Assembly: GCA_003952965.2 (NCBI GenBank)
Contig: CM025856.1
Coordinates: forward strand, 22,722,280-22,786,279
Direction of reading: 5' to 3'
DNA length: 64,000 nt
Source: Morella rubra
Taxonomy: Eukaryota; Streptophyta; Magnoliopsida; Fagales; Myricaceae
The notes below the pieces were generated by a model. It did not search any database. It was not told the origin of the DNA and saw only the letters and a program-made list of their open reading frames with translations. The position numbers and the translations under genes are program-made. Of this stretch, positions 53,404-64,000 are shown one piece after another; position 1 is the first letter of the stretch; each line of letters opens with the position of its first letter.

Positions 53404-55861
53404 CTATGTGTCACGCTCCATGCCAGTACTTACCCCCTAGGCTCACCTATAGTAATGAATGCACACAAGCAGGGATTACGGCACGCATTAATCCTATAAA
53501 GGTCTGATAACTGGCTTTGAAAAAGCTTAGCGTAAACATTTTATTGAAATGTAGAAGTATAGTAAAGAAGGAAAAATAATAGTTTTGGGGATTTCATAAA
53601 CAGGCCACATTGAATTGAATATGGAAAATAAAAGAAATTAATTAATTCAGGAGATGGACTTAGAAAAACATGTTAAAAACAAAGATAAAGAAGTGAAAGT
53701 AGCTTGTGGCGTAAGGAAGAAACAGAATAAGAGGAAATCTAAAAAATATAAATATAAAATTTTGCCACTAGGAGCACTTTACAAAGAACAAAAAAATAAA
53801 TCCTCCATGAAGATAAAAAAATAACGAGGTAATAGTTACAAAAAAAAAGAAAGCTGTCTATGGCTATCCGTCCTACAACATCCGACTGAAACAGGATTTA
53901 AACTAACTAAACAAAAATCGACTACCACTGACGTCTAGTCAATCATCGACTCAGTGTCGGAGGTTAGGTCGATAATCTCATTTTCCCCGATGCCCTCTAC
54001 CAGCGGCGCTGGTGGAGGAAGGACGACGTACAGAAGAGCCGGGTCAACATCGACCAGTCCAAAATCCTCAACTAGGGGAACTGGGGTTGTAGGTGGAACC
54101 TTAAGGTACTATTGGGGCTTGTACCCCATGTATACCTCGAACGTATCGGTGACAAAAGTCCATATCGTCATAACTAAAATATATGGATCAACATCCAAAA
54201 TCTGCTCGCTCATAAAGGTCAGCATTTGTCAGGTTCGATGTCCACAACAGTACATACAAAAGATGAAACAATTAAAAAGGGGTGAGTCTTATTGACTCAG
54301 TAAGGGGGGAAAAAGGGACATGTCATGAACAATCATAGTAGCAGGTCAACATATAAGCATGGATAATAATAAACATGATAACAATGTATGATTGATGCAA
54401 TGCAAGAATGATGCATATGTTTCCGGTCATTGTCCTTTCTTTCTTTCTTTCTTACTTACTTTCTTCTTTCTTTTCCGGTCTATAAGGTGTCCTTTCATCG
54501 CTCGGTTTAACCTTCAAAGTCAGGGTTGTGCAATCTCTTCTCCTCTGGACTGTCCCGTGCTCAGCACCAGGACCCTGTCAAGCGTACATTGTTTCAACGC
54601 CAGGGATACCAACCACTATCCTTTCAATGGTGGCTTGCATTATCCCACTGTAAACGATATCGTAACCCTGTCTCAGGACCACCTCTGGGAATGGGTTTCG
54701 TTTCGGTCTTTTCAGTCAACAAATTTCCCCATACCCACGATATGTTGATGCAACATGTATCATATGCATCATCAATTCACAAACACGATCAATAGAAGTA
54801 CAATAGCATATAAAATTTCAATTGACATACATGAGCAAAACAGATTCACACAATCACATACAGTCAATTATAAAATGCACATATGCACCTTCACATTTTA
54901 ATGTCCTTCCTTTGAGGCAAATCAATAACCTTTTTCTTTTAATATGGCTTAATACATGTAAATTATTAAGCAATATCAAATCTTTACTAAAATCCATGAG
55001 TGAGGGCCTCTTGGGCTTCATTAGACCCTAATGGGCCTATCCCTAAGGTTTCAAGGCTTATTGGGCTTGTTTAGGGTTAACGGGCTAAAGTCCATTTAGG
55101 CCTTTAAACGGGCTTTGTGATTTGAGCCCCTAATTCTACTCGGTTTGGACTCAAATTTGGGTTTCCCCATATATTTTTCATGCAAAAAACTTCCAAGGAT
55201 TTCATGGGGACGTTTTGGACAGCAAGGGTTTTACACTAAAAAGACCTAAGCTATTTCATATGATGTTCACATGCTATAACCCTTAGATCTCATGTTTTAG
55301 GTCATCATACTTAAAACATTATAATCACAACAGGCCTTAGATATGAAAATAAGCACATATGCTGTAATAGGCAAGTCCAAATAACTTATGTGGCCTCGTG
55401 GTTTTTTTCTAAATCCATTAAGGACCAGCTATCCTAGAAGAAGTTCAAGGATCCTAGGGTCTGGCTGGGTCAGGTGGTTTTGATTTCAGCACAAGTCCAA
55501 ATATTTTAGGCCACTGTTGTTCCATCTTTTCTTCGTTTCACACATAAAACAAGCTTTTACAACTTCCAGCTCATGAGATGCAATCACACATGCAAGATTA
55601 TAAAAAAAAAAAAAAAAAAATGGAACATGCAAGGTCCGGCCCTTATTGGCAATGACACCCATGAGGAAATCTTTCTCACCATTTTATAAATATCTATCCA
55701 CATGCATGTCACCAAGTCGATAACAGAACTTATTTTGTCTACCCCAACCGTGATCCTTTTCTTTTATCCTTAACCGAACACTCCAACACCCCTGTTTAGG
55801 ACAAAACTCTACACCCTTACCTTAGTCTTGATTGTACTGCGTCCTTGGATGATAAAAAACC

Positions 55862-55899
<38 letters not shown>

Positions 55900-56916
55900 C
55901 TTTCTCACGGTCTCTTTCCTTTTTTCCTTCGGTCTCTTTTTCCTTTTCTCCTTCTGTCAGATGGTTTTTCTCCTTATGTCGCTATCAGTTTTAGTCGAGT
56001 AAGTTTCTCTATTCTTTTTGTTGACAACATAAGTAGAAAAACAATAACTAACGGTGAATTCCCCCTGGTCAGTCTACACACCCTAATCTAGGTCTAAACA
56101 AAAAGTGATTTTGTAAATCATATTGTACCTATTCATAAGTAGCCACCTAAACTCCCCATATCTCACGTATCTATTAACAAGTAGTAATTTAAGATATGCG
56201 CTAATGACCAAGCTCCATCTAAGTGACCAGATAAAACATGATAAGAGTGCATTTAATGCACACCATACGGTTAAGGCATGTGAAAAAGGTAACATAAAAA
56301 GTAAGCCCGGGCATATAAGGCTCAGTCATCCTGTGAATGATAAGCCCCGGCATACAGGGCATTTGACCAAATACCCCAGGTATTTATCCCCAGACATCCC
56401 GGACAATATAGCAGGGTAGTTCTCCTGCCAGGCCTGTTCCTAAGTATCCCCGCTATACAGGGCACCGTACACCTGGGATCCAGGTCTCAATACTCTCAAG
56501 ACGTGCCCGGGTCGCAATACGCACGAGAATTGCTCGAGTCGCAATACTCCCGAGCATTGCTCTCAAAACTCCCGAGCATGGCTCGGGTCTCAATACTCCC
56601 GGGAGTGCTGCTCTTGGTCATCCCGGGATTTTAGCTCCCAGTCACCCTGGGACTTTAACTCCCAGTTACCCCGAAAATTCAACACTCAGTAATCCCAAGT
56701 CTCCCATATCCCCAGACATTTGTCTTTCCAGGATTTCCCCGGTCATTCTTGGCCTGTCTTGTTAGACCCTATATCCTGTCTGCCCAGTTACCCTCGTAAA
56801 TGTAAGTGCAAGGAAGAAAAATATTTCACATGAGCACATCTATTATAAACTTATATCTTATACGTAAAAGCTATAGTAAACAGGTGGAATAAATAAGGGA
56901 GGGGTGTTACACTATG
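53404..56916 (-). mobile_element. Solo LTR, 3.5 kb, TSD CTATG
   Basis: The unit 53409-56911 begins TGTCACGCTCC and ends GGGGTGTTACA on the plus strand. On the minus strand it thus starts TGTAACACCCC and ends GGAGCGTGACA, which are typical gypsy LTR termini. CTATG flanks both sides (53404-53408 and 56912-56916). No gag or pol motif occurs inside, and no second similar LTR is present, so it is best read as a solo LTR left by recombination between two LTRs. Its large size suggests a Tekay/Del- or Tat-like lineage; not determined. Inside are a CT microsatellite (about 55863-55897) and a degenerate repeat array (about 56480-56720). Confidence 0.82.
56480..56720. repeat. Degenerate short repeats inside the solo LTR
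   Basis: Variants of CTCCCGAGCA-TGCTC, TCGCAATAC and TCCCAGTCACCC(T/C)GGGA recur in succession, with unit lengths of about 20-27 bases. The array is C+G-rich, unlike the flanking LTR. Confidence 0.55.
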
Positions 56917-58042
56917 TTTTTCATTGCGATACATTCTTAAACCGCTTGAACTGTAATGTCGAACTTTGTTCATTTAAGGTGAACAATAAATGATTTTTTC
57001 AAATTTAATCGTATTGATTGTAAGTGAATCATTTTTTTTCTAATAAAGAAAAATCAACTAATTATATATTGTTTTTTTGGTTTATGGATAGCGCAAAGAA
57101 CGTAAAATTCATGGAAGGATTTAAATGAAAGTAAATTTATCTTTTCATGTAAGGAGAAAGTCTCATGCCAATTATGTAGGAAAAGAACCATTTAACATAA
57201 TAACTTTAGTAGGTTGATGGATGAAATTACAAAGTATAATTTAAAAAATGAGTTGTGATAAGTTAAAATTTGTTGAAGTATATTTAAGAATCTGGTGATA
57301 GATTGAGAAAATAAATTTTTAATTATTTATCCAACAATAAGCCCAAAACAACTTAAAAAATATTGGTGTTTATGTGACGAAATTTTAGGCACCCAAAATT
57401 TTAGCTTAATAAAATATTATCTCTCTCTTTATCAAATCAATCATTTTTACTATAATAAATATAAAAAATTTATTCAAATAATCTATTTCTTCATTTTTTT
57501 CACCAACTTTAATACTTCACTGTTTTAACCATTTCACACAATTTTAACACACGTTGAAAACAAAAAAACTAGAAGAAAAAGATGTGGCCCCCACATGTAA
57601 ATGAATTAAATACTCAGATATGTGAATCTACAAAATTATCATGATTGTTTTCTCAGGTTGAGGATTTCTTTCGAGGGCGAATTTGGTCATTTCACAATAC
57701 CAAATCAGCTTCTGTTTGCAGCGCCCCTTGGTGTGAAAAAATCTTTGACAATTTTTAACTCAATTTTTCTTTTCATAAATTTTGTTTTACGAGGACAAAA
57801 ATAATGTTAAGATACAAATAAAAATAATCTAATAACAATAATATTAAAAATCATCATTATTATTTTTATAAATATCGATAAACCCAATAATTTTACATGA
57901 ATATCGATAAAGTTCTAACAACATTTACAAAATTTTAAAATTTTTCCAAACGGAACTTCCTCCGAGACTCTTGAAACAGACAATGCTTAAAAAAAACCAA
58001 AAAATTGACAGATAATGGTTTCACACTTCCATAGGTATTCAC
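56917..58042. other. Intergenic spacer
   Basis: AT-rich spacer without recognised gene or repeat. Confidence 0.5.
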
Positions 58043-59029
58043 CACGTGGATTTTGTGCACGTGGGTTCCGTAAAGCCACCAAAAGACACGCGGTGGCCGG
58101 TGACTGTTTTTCTTGTGTGACACGTGTGCGGAGTTTACGAAGTCTCAGAGACCAGCAAAGAAAACGGAGGCTTGGGCGTTGGCCGTTGTGAATCATAATA
58201 ATGTGGGCTGCCACATAGGGGCCCATCTGCATCTGACGCACGCGTCCAATCCCATGTCTAGCGGGTGGGCCATGGCGGATGTGTACGGTGCGGTGGAAGG
58301 GTTGTCCTTCAAATAGTTTCCTCTCGAACTACAAGCGTCCATCTCCCCACCGACGTGCCAATCTATTCTCGGTTACATCAGCTAATTCAGCCTCTTTAGT
58401 TTTCACTAGAAACAAAAGAGAAAATTATTTTGTTTTTTTTTTAGGCAAAATAAGATATTTTGACTTTTAATCCCCTCCCTTCCCAGAAAAGATATTTCCG
58501 TCCTTTATATCCGAGTCAACTTTTTATATTGATTAATAAGGGTAATGAATTTGTCTTTAAGTAGGCCATTTAAGGGTTTAACTTTCTTGATTTTCTACTA
58601 TTTATTTTATATTTATTATTCTTTAAATAACAATCAATAGTATCGAATCTACCTCTTAAATAAGGGATTAAAATCTTTTACAATTTTAAATTATATGTCA
58701 AAATTCATAGAGACATATATACTATAAATAAATTCTATTGTAATATTTATACTCTTCAAAACTTTATATAAATAATATTAAATCGTCGCATGTTATATTT
58801 ATCTCTTTCCGTAATATAAAATTGTGTTGTGAAATTCGAGTAGTTGCAAAGCTATTCCAATTGGATCAATAATCTATATATATATTTTTTTTTTTGGTAC
58901 TTGGAAACAATTTTCTGTCTTGTAGAGCGATCATGTTGATCCTTTCATGTCAAAGAGAAAATAGCTACTTATAGGGTATTGCATTAGTATGGCCTCGCAC
59001 CCACCCTCGCCGAAACCGTTTCCCACGTG
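58043..59029 (+). promoter_or_regulatory. G-box/ABRE-type sites upstream of NCED
   Basis: CACGTG occurs at 58043-58048, 58058-58063 and 58121-58126, three sites within 84 bases, and again at 59024-59029, about 130 bp before the NCED start (CCCACGTGTCC, an ABRE-like context). The distal trio lies about 1.1 kb upstream. ABA-, stress- or light-responsive bZIP/bHLH binding is plausible for an ABA-synthesis gene. The TATA box is not obvious. Confidence 0.45.
58690..58836. repeat. Diverged MITE, family A, copy 6 (NCED upstream region)
   Basis: The left end TTAAATTATATGTCAAAATT and GAGACATATA, the central ATATTAAATCGTCGCATG, and the right end TATTTATCTCTTTCCG then GTGAAATTCGAG follow the same order as the copy at 8782. 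Divergence is high, so the call is tentative. Confidence 0.35.
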
Positions 59030-59161
59030 TCCGTCTATCTCATTGCTCCCTGGAATAGCTGGATAACCCCCACTGAAAACTTCTACAAGTACCCCACCGT
59101 TTCATCTCCCTGTCTTCCATACCGACACGCATTTTTTCCTCTCTCGTGAGGGTTTTCAGCC

Positions 59162-61033
59162 ATGCAATTTTCCTTGCACTTCACCCCTCTACCAACAGCC
59201 TCTGGACTGAGAAATCAGACAGAAATTCACCCTCAATCAAAACAAAAATATTCAAATCTCTCACCACTATGTACATCCAAAATCCTCATAAATGATCCTT
59301 CCAAGAAAACACTCAGCCGGAAACTAGCACCACCTCCACCGCTACCGTCGCCGCCAGCTCCGGTGCATAAACCTTTGCTCGACCCTCAGCCTGCAGGGTC
59401 AACCCCAGCAAAACCCACGTACCTACGTAACCTACCTCACTTGAACTACTTACAAAAGCTAGCCGCCTCACTCCTAGACCTTGTAGAGGATTCACTGCTA
59501 CTACCTCTAGAAAAGAACCGCAAATTGTCCAAAACTGTCGATCCGGCGGTTCAGATATCTGGCAACTTTGCCCCGGTACGGGAGTCCCCCGTTCAGCATG
59601 GGCTTGAGGTGCAGGGTCAAATACCGGCATGCCTTCATGGCGTTTACTTGAGGAACGGGGCGAATCCCATGTACGCGCCCTCAGGTGGTCATCATTTGTT
59701 TGATGGGGACGGCATGATTCACGCGGTTACACTGGGCTCCGGCAACCAAGCCAGCTACAGCTGTAGGTACACTCGAACGAGCAGGTTGGTGCAAGAAGCG
59801 GCAATGGGCAGGTCTGTGTTTCCAAAGCCGATTGGTGAACTGCATGGCCACTTGGGACTGGCGCGGCTTATGTTGTTCTTCGCTCGAGCCGGAGCCGGCT
59901 TAATTGACATATCGCAAGGCTCCGGAGTAGCGAACGCGGGGCTTGTCTATTTCAACGGTCGATTATTAGCCATGTCAGAGGATGACCTTCCGTACAACGT
60001 TTACATCAACGGCGATGGCGATCTTGAAACGATCGGGCCATTCAATTTCAACCGCCAGCTAGACTGTCCCCTGATTGCTCACCCCAAGGCGGACCCTATC
60101 ACAGGTGATCTCCACGTTCTGAGCTATGACGTGGTGAGAAAACCATACCTCAAATACTTCAAGTTTGACACGCGGGGCAAAAAGTCCCGTGAAGTGGAGA
60201 TCTCACTTCAGCGGCCAACTATGATCCATGACTTTGCCATAACAGAGAACTTTGTAATACTCCCGGACCACCAACTGGTGTTCAAGTTATCCGAAATGTT
60301 TCGGGGCGGGTCGCCAGTAATCTACGACAAGAGCAAGACCTGTCGGTTCGGGGTTTTGGCGAAAACCGACTTCGACGAGTCGAGAATCCTGTGGATTGAC
60401 GTGCCCAATTGCTTCTGCTTCCATTTATGGAATGCCTGGGAGGAAAATTCCAAAACCGGAGACAAGACTATCGTTGTTATAGGGTCGTGCATGAGCCCGC
60501 CGGACTCGGTATTCAACGAAAGCGATGTCCCGCTACGAAGCGAGTTATCGGAAATTAGGTTAAACATGAAAACCGGGAAGTCAACACGCGAGGTCATCGT
60601 ATCAGGCATGAACTTGGAAGCAGGGCAAATAAACAGGCAGCTTCTTGGACAAAAGACTCGGTACGTTTACCTAGCAATAGCAGAGCCGTGGCCAAAGTGT
60701 TCTGGCATAGCAAAGGTTGATTTGCACACTGGTGGGGTTTCCAAATATTTGTATGGGCCAGAACGTTTCGGCGGCGAGCCGTTTTACGTTCCCCTAAAGA
60801 GAAAATGTAACGGAACCATAACAGACGCTGAGGATGAGGATGAGGATGAGGATGAGTATGAAGGGTTCATAGTGGGGTTTGTGAGGGATGAGAAAAACGA
60901 AAGGTCGGAGCTTGTTATGGTGGAAGCTTCAAGCATGAAGCAAGTGGCTACAGTGAGACTTCCTTCTAGGGTTCCCTATGGGTTTCACGGCACATTTATT
61001 AGCTCTGAAGATCTGAAGCAGCAGAAACTGTAG
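59162..61033 (+). CDS. NCED: 9-cis-epoxycarotenoid dioxygenase, intronless
   Basis: Cleaves 9-cis-violaxanthin or 9'-cis-neoxanthin to xanthoxin, the committed step of abscisic acid synthesis, in plastids. One uninterrupted frame of 623 residues, as usual for this family. The first 50-80 residues are Ser/Pro/Lys-rich and fit a transit peptide. The seven-bladed propeller core carries the four iron-binding histidines: His307 (LIAHPK), His356 (TMIHDFAIT), His421 ([10 protein letters not shown]) and His609 (PYGFHGTF). [19 protein letters not shown] and [24 protein letters not shown] blocks are NCED signatures rather than CCD1, CCD4, CCD7 or CCD8. Residues 557-567 are a run of alternating Glu/Asp (plus one Tyr) encoded by a GAGGAT repeat, in a loop that varies among family members. 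Which NCED paralogue this is cannot be told by eye. Confidence 0.94.
   Translation: MQFSLHFTPLPTASGLRNQTEIHPQSKQKYSNLSPLCTSKILINDPSKKTLSRKLAPPPPLPSPPAPVHKPLLDPQPAGSTPAKPTYLRNLPHLNYLQKLAASLLDLVEDSLLLPLEKNRKLSKTVDPAVQISGNFAPVRESPVQHGLEVQGQIPACLHGVYLRNGANPMYAPSGGHHLFDGDGMIHAVTLGSGNQASYSCRYTRTSRLVQEAAMGRSVFPKPIGELHGHLGLARLMLFFARAGAGLIDISQGSGVANAGLVYFNGRLLAMSEDDLPYNVYINGDGDLETIGPFNFNRQLDCPLIAHPKADPITGDLHVLSYDVVRKPYLKYFKFDTRGKKSREVEISLQRPTMIHDFAITENFVILPDHQLVFKLSEMFRGGSPVIYDKSKTCRFGVLAKTDFDESRILWIDVPNCFCFHLWNAWEENSKTGDKTIVVIGSCMSPPDSVFNESDVPLRSELSEIRLNMKTGKSTREVIVSGMNLEAGQINRQLLGQKTRYVYLAIAEPWPKCSGIAKVDLHTGGVSKYLYGPERFGGEPFYVPLKRKCNGTITDAEDEDEDEDEYEGFIVGFVRDEKNERSELVMVEASSMKQVATVRLPSRVPYGFHGTFISSEDLKQQKL
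60830..60856 (+). repeat. GAGGAT repeat within the NCED coding region
   Basis: Four GAGGAT units plus GAG encode Glu-Asp repeats at residues 557-565. The unit length of six keeps frame whatever the copy number. Confidence 0.85.
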
Positions 61034-61202
61034 CTTATTAGGCAGTTTTTTACTTTCTATTTTTGTTTCTCCGAAGTTTTGAACTTCTATTTGTAGTAAG
61101 TTGTGTACGCATATCAAAGATGATGTCCGTACGTAGGTAGCCTTCTTTTCTTTTGTCGGTCGTCTAATTTTCTGGTTTAAAAAATATTCCACTAGCTAGC
61201 TA

Positions 61203-61352
61203 GGGACAAAATGTTTTCTAGCACCTTTTATTCAAAATAAAAGGTCAGATTTAAACACATCATCGTTCCATGTAAAAAATTTAAAATAATATTTAGAAGT
61301 TTGAAAAGTGAATGGTAACTTTCAAGGGACGTTTGAAGATTGTTAACGCCGT
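61203..61352 (+). repeat. Left terminal inverted repeat of the Mutator-like element
   Basis: Pairs with 63081-63235 in inverse orientation. The best-conserved part is 61223-61310. It contains ACCTTTTATT-CAA-AATAAAAGGT, a 10-bp perfect palindrome. Confidence 0.7.
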
Positions 61353-62066
61353 TTCCTTTTTAGTTTTCGTTTTTCGTTTTTTTAACAATTTTCCCTCTCC
61401 TTTAATTACCGGAGCGGCATCCTCACTCTTTTTACAATTTTCCCTCTCTTTCGTCTCTCTTTTCCATGTCTTTTCTACAGGAGTTCTTCTTCAACAATAT
61501 TTTTTGCTTTCCCTTTTTTTTTTTTTTTCTGCCTTTCCCTCTCGTTCTTTCAAAGCTGGAAACCGACTAACCACGAACAAAAAGCCACGCCGGGTGAATA
61601 GACGGCAGAGAAAGAAAAAGCTTCCCTCAGTGTTATCTGTGGTCTCAACTTCTTTTCTTTTGTATTTCTTTCTATTGGAGATTGACGTTGTGGTCCAATT
61701 TTGACTTTTTCTTTGACTTTAGTTTCATATAAATTGTGCCGTTAGTACTCGTGGCTTTAGATTTTGTTTATACTTCTATTATATTTTGCTCTTATTTATT
61801 TTGTTTGGATTTATATTTTATTATTTGACAAATATAAAAAGAACCAACAGCTGTATTTTGTAGGCAATGTATATATATAAGTAAACTAAGCTATTAATTG
61901 CATATGCTCCCTTAACTCTCTTGCCAACATACACGTATGTAGACAATTTTCTTTATAGGCAATGTATTAACTATTTTAGTGCTTTCACATAACTAATTTA
62001 GTGGGGTATCTTTTTTGTTTTTCAAGCTAACATACTTTTTGTTTTTCATGATCTTCAAACAGTACA

Positions 62067-62735
62067 ATGGACACCTCCCAAAACTTAGATCTCGAACTTG
62101 ACTGGACAACTCGTATTGATATGGAGTTTGGTACTTTGGAAGAGGCATGGAAACATTGGGAGAATTATGGTAGACAAATGGGTTTCAGTGTTAGGAAGCA
62201 TTTTCAAAATAAAAGCAAGACATGTGGCGAAGTGACATCAAGAGGATTTGTATGTGTTAAAGGAGGTGTTCGAAGAGTAGATAAAAGAGATAATTTGGCC
62301 ACTCGCTCTCGAGAACAAGCAAGGACTAACTGCCCTGTACGACTATGTCTTTCATTAGTTTGAGATACTGGAAACTACAAAGTCTATGATTTTATTTTTG
62401 AGCATAACCATATACTTCATCTTTCAGAGATTGTTCATATGATGAGATCACAAAGAAATATATCTGAAGCCCAAGCATTGACAATTAATTTGGCATATAG
62501 TTCAAGAATTCGACCTAAGGAGGCATATGAGCTAATGAGTAGAGAAGCTGGTGAAAGGGCTAATCTTGGATATATTGAGCTTGATCAAAGAAACCACCTT
62601 CAAACTAGACGACAAAGAAGCTTGATATATGGTGAAGCAGGTTGTTTGTTAAGGTACTTTCAGCAACAAATGATTGAGCCAGAGCTTTTGAGTTTTCCAC
62701 ATAAGGTCCAGTCCGCCAAGGAGTGCGAGTCTTGA
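62067..62735 (+). pseudogene. FAR1-type DNA-binding domain, interrupted and truncated
   Basis: From ATG 62067 the frame reads a FAR1 domain: FGTLEEAWKHWENYGRQMGF, then FVCVKGG, RTNCPVRL and FEHNHILH. This is the C-C-H-H (WRKY-GCM1 type) zinc finger of FAR1/FHY3 and related transposases. An in-frame TGA at 62361-62363, where related proteins usually have a coding residue before DTGNYKV, splits it into 98 codons and a remainder of about 124 codons. After roughly 62670 the similarity stops, and no MULE catalytic domain or SWIM finger follows. It is therefore a dead fragment inside the element. Confidence 0.75.
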
Positions 62736-63080
62736 ACGGAGGCATCAAAAGCCGAACCATAAAGACGCACCACTACCTGCTGTTTCAACCGTAGAGTCGA
62801 CCACAACAGAAACCTTAGGCGAGATAGACATTGAAAGAAAGCAATTGACTTTTCTTTCTCAAATACAAGGAAGTATGCATAGACAATATTTAGTAAAAAA
62901 AAATCCAAGGGGGAGAGAGAATAAGCGGCAAGGGCAAGAGCAAGAGGCAGCATGGCATGGCTAAATATTTCCTACGATGACCCATGGTGTGAAGAAGACG
63001 ATACCCACAAATTAGAGAAAATAAAACAAATCAGAGGAGATGATGGCGTTAAAGAGGAGGAGAGAGTCTGTGAACATCCA

Positions 63081-63235
63081 CGGCGTTAATAATCTTTTGA
63101 AAGAGGACGGTCTGTAAACATCCACTTTTCAAACTTTTAAACACTATTTTAAATTTTTTACATGGATCGATGATGTATTTAAATCCTGACCTTTTATTTT
63201 AAATAAAAGGTCAGGATTTAAAGAATTGTATCCCC
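63081..63235 (-). repeat. Right terminal inverted repeat of the Mutator-like element
   Basis: Inverse of 61203-61352. It contains the hairpin TAAATCCTGACCTTTTA / TAAAAGGTCAGGATTTA (17-bp arms, 7-base loop) at about 63180-63220, longer than the palindrome in the left end. Confidence 0.7.
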
Positions 63236-63441
63236 TGCAATTACCTAGGAGTTGCAGAGGATCTGGGGGATCTGTATCCAGACATTCAAGCCTAGTTTGG
63301 AATCTGTCTGGGGGAAGCGCTTATTTTGTCTCTTAGTTACAGCATGTTGGGGCAGTTGAGGCAAAAAATTGACAGCTCTTTTGTTTCCTAGACAGTGATC
63401 CGTCGATCTCAAAACTGCCGTGTTTCCTCAGACTGAGTGTT

Positions 63442-63475
<34 letters not shown>

Positions 63476-63570
63476 CAATAAGCCTGTGAGGCTGTGACTT
63501 TAAATGCGAGGGATAAGTACGAGGCATGACCAAGGCGGTACCGACTTGAATTTGTACGCGATTAGTGACG
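63236..63570. other. Spacer with CT microsatellite
   Basis: A (CT)15 run occupies 63443-63473. No gene is recognised. The frame at 63333-63620 on the minus strand is a by-product of the repeat. Confidence 0.5.
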
Positions 63571-64000
63571 TGGAGCTCAGGGGTGGAGGGAGGGAGGGGC
63601 CAGGGGGCCGTGGCCCTCAAAAAGTTTTGTGAAATTTTTTTTAGTATATATATTCAGAGGCTCGACTGAAAAAATTTATAATTGGACCTTTTAAAATTTT
63701 ATTTAGTTCCTCTAAATTAAAATCTATAACATTTAAAAAATTACTAAAATCAACACGTTATAGGTGAAATTTAAAATTTTTTTATTGTCTATGTCAAGCA
63801 CTACAATAAGAAACTCAAGACATTTTAAATATTATGCATTTGGTCAAAACTACAAAAGAGCTTATTCAAGAGTTGAGAGAAAATGGTTGGGATGCCTTTT
63901 TTGAGAATGTGAAGTTATTTTGTGAAAAACATGATATTGAAATTCCTGATATGAATGCTTTGTACAAGTCAGGTTGAGCTAGATCTCAGAGTCAACGAGA
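63571..64000 (+). pseudogene. hAT element, 5' part of a broken transposase gene, cut by window end
   Basis: From about 63797 the plus-strand translation reads ETQDILNIMHLVKTTKELIQ, ELRENGWDAF, VKLFCEKHDIEIPDMNALYK. This is the conserved segment that precedes the catalytic core of TTF-type zinc-finger hAT transposases (LVxTTKxxIQxLRxxGWDxLL ... CxxxxIxIPDMNxxYxxxxGRSRRQ). In-frame TAA (before ETQD) and TGA (after YKSG) make it dead. A purine-rich GGGGTGGAGGGAGGGAGGGG block at about 63578-63600 resembles the outer end of such elements. The remainder lies beyond the window. Confidence 0.72.

Larger units (their letters stand above)
61203..63235 (+). mobile_element. Mutator-like element with about 130-bp inverted ends and a FAR1-type gene
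   Basis: The region 61203-61352 and the reverse complement of 63081-63235 match over most of their length. Shared blocks include AATAAAAGGTCAG, ACATCATCG, CCATGTAAAAAATTTAAAAT, AGTTTGAAAAGTG and TTAACGCCGT in the same order. Long terminal inverted repeats around a FAR1/FHY3-type DNA-binding frame fit a Mutator-like element (the FAR1 family descends from MULE transposases). Each end also holds its own small palindrome around CCTTTTATT. A 9-bp target duplication could not be matched, so the exact ends are uncertain. It begins about 170 bp after the NCED stop. Confidence 0.7.

Overview
This is nuclear genomic DNA from a flowering plant, most likely a woody eudicot; the exact order cannot be read from the sequence. 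The support is: intron-rich genes with GT-AG introns and long AT-rich spacers, plastid and peroxisome targeting signals, plant-specific enzymes (chalcone synthase, 9-cis-epoxycarotenoid dioxygenase), and nested LTR retrotransposons, MITEs, hAT and Mutator-like remnants. Five host genes were reconstructed exon by exon.

Layout. 1-6.8 kb: AT-rich spacer with a MITE and a dead hAT transposase tail. 6.9-8.4 kb (-): two-exon chalcone synthase (389 codons) with TATA and two G-boxes upstream. 8.8-10.1 kb: a MITE and a 108-bp tandem duplication. 12.8-19.1 kb (+): 14-exon plastid dihydroxy-acid dehydratase (616 codons); one splice acceptor is replaced by an 18-C run, and the leader carries a 15-bp hairpin and a uORF. 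20.4-28.4 kb (+): 9-exon RING-H2 E3 ligase (803 codons) with a MITE in intron 2. 28.4-33.3 kb: spacer with an unidentified coding-like patch and a GAGCCGAGC-bounded repeat. 33.4-38.0 kb (-): 14-exon peroxisomal 3-ketoacyl-CoA thiolase (461 codons) with an N-terminal PTS2. 39.5-48.2 kb: nested retroelements. 49.9-53.3 kb: MITE cluster. 53.4-56.9 kb: a 3.5-kb solo LTR with intact target duplication. 59.2-61.0 kb (+): intronless NCED. 61.2-63.2 kb: Mutator-like element carrying a broken FAR1-type domain. 63.8-64.0 kb: start of another broken hAT transposase, cut by the window edge.

The host genes belong to separate pathways (flavonoids, branched-chain amino acids, ubiquitination, peroxisomal beta-oxidation, abscisic acid); nothing suggests a functional cluster. 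The most unusual structure is the nested element at 39.5-48.2 kb. An outer retroelement flanked by a perfect 5-bp duplication (GTTAT) has two unrelated LTR-like ends, 351 and 119 bp. Inside it sits a 7.2-kb Ty3/gypsy chromovirus with its own duplication (GACCC), similar LTRs and many frame breaks.

All coordinates and splice sites were read by eye. Family assignments rest on recognised motifs, not on database searches.
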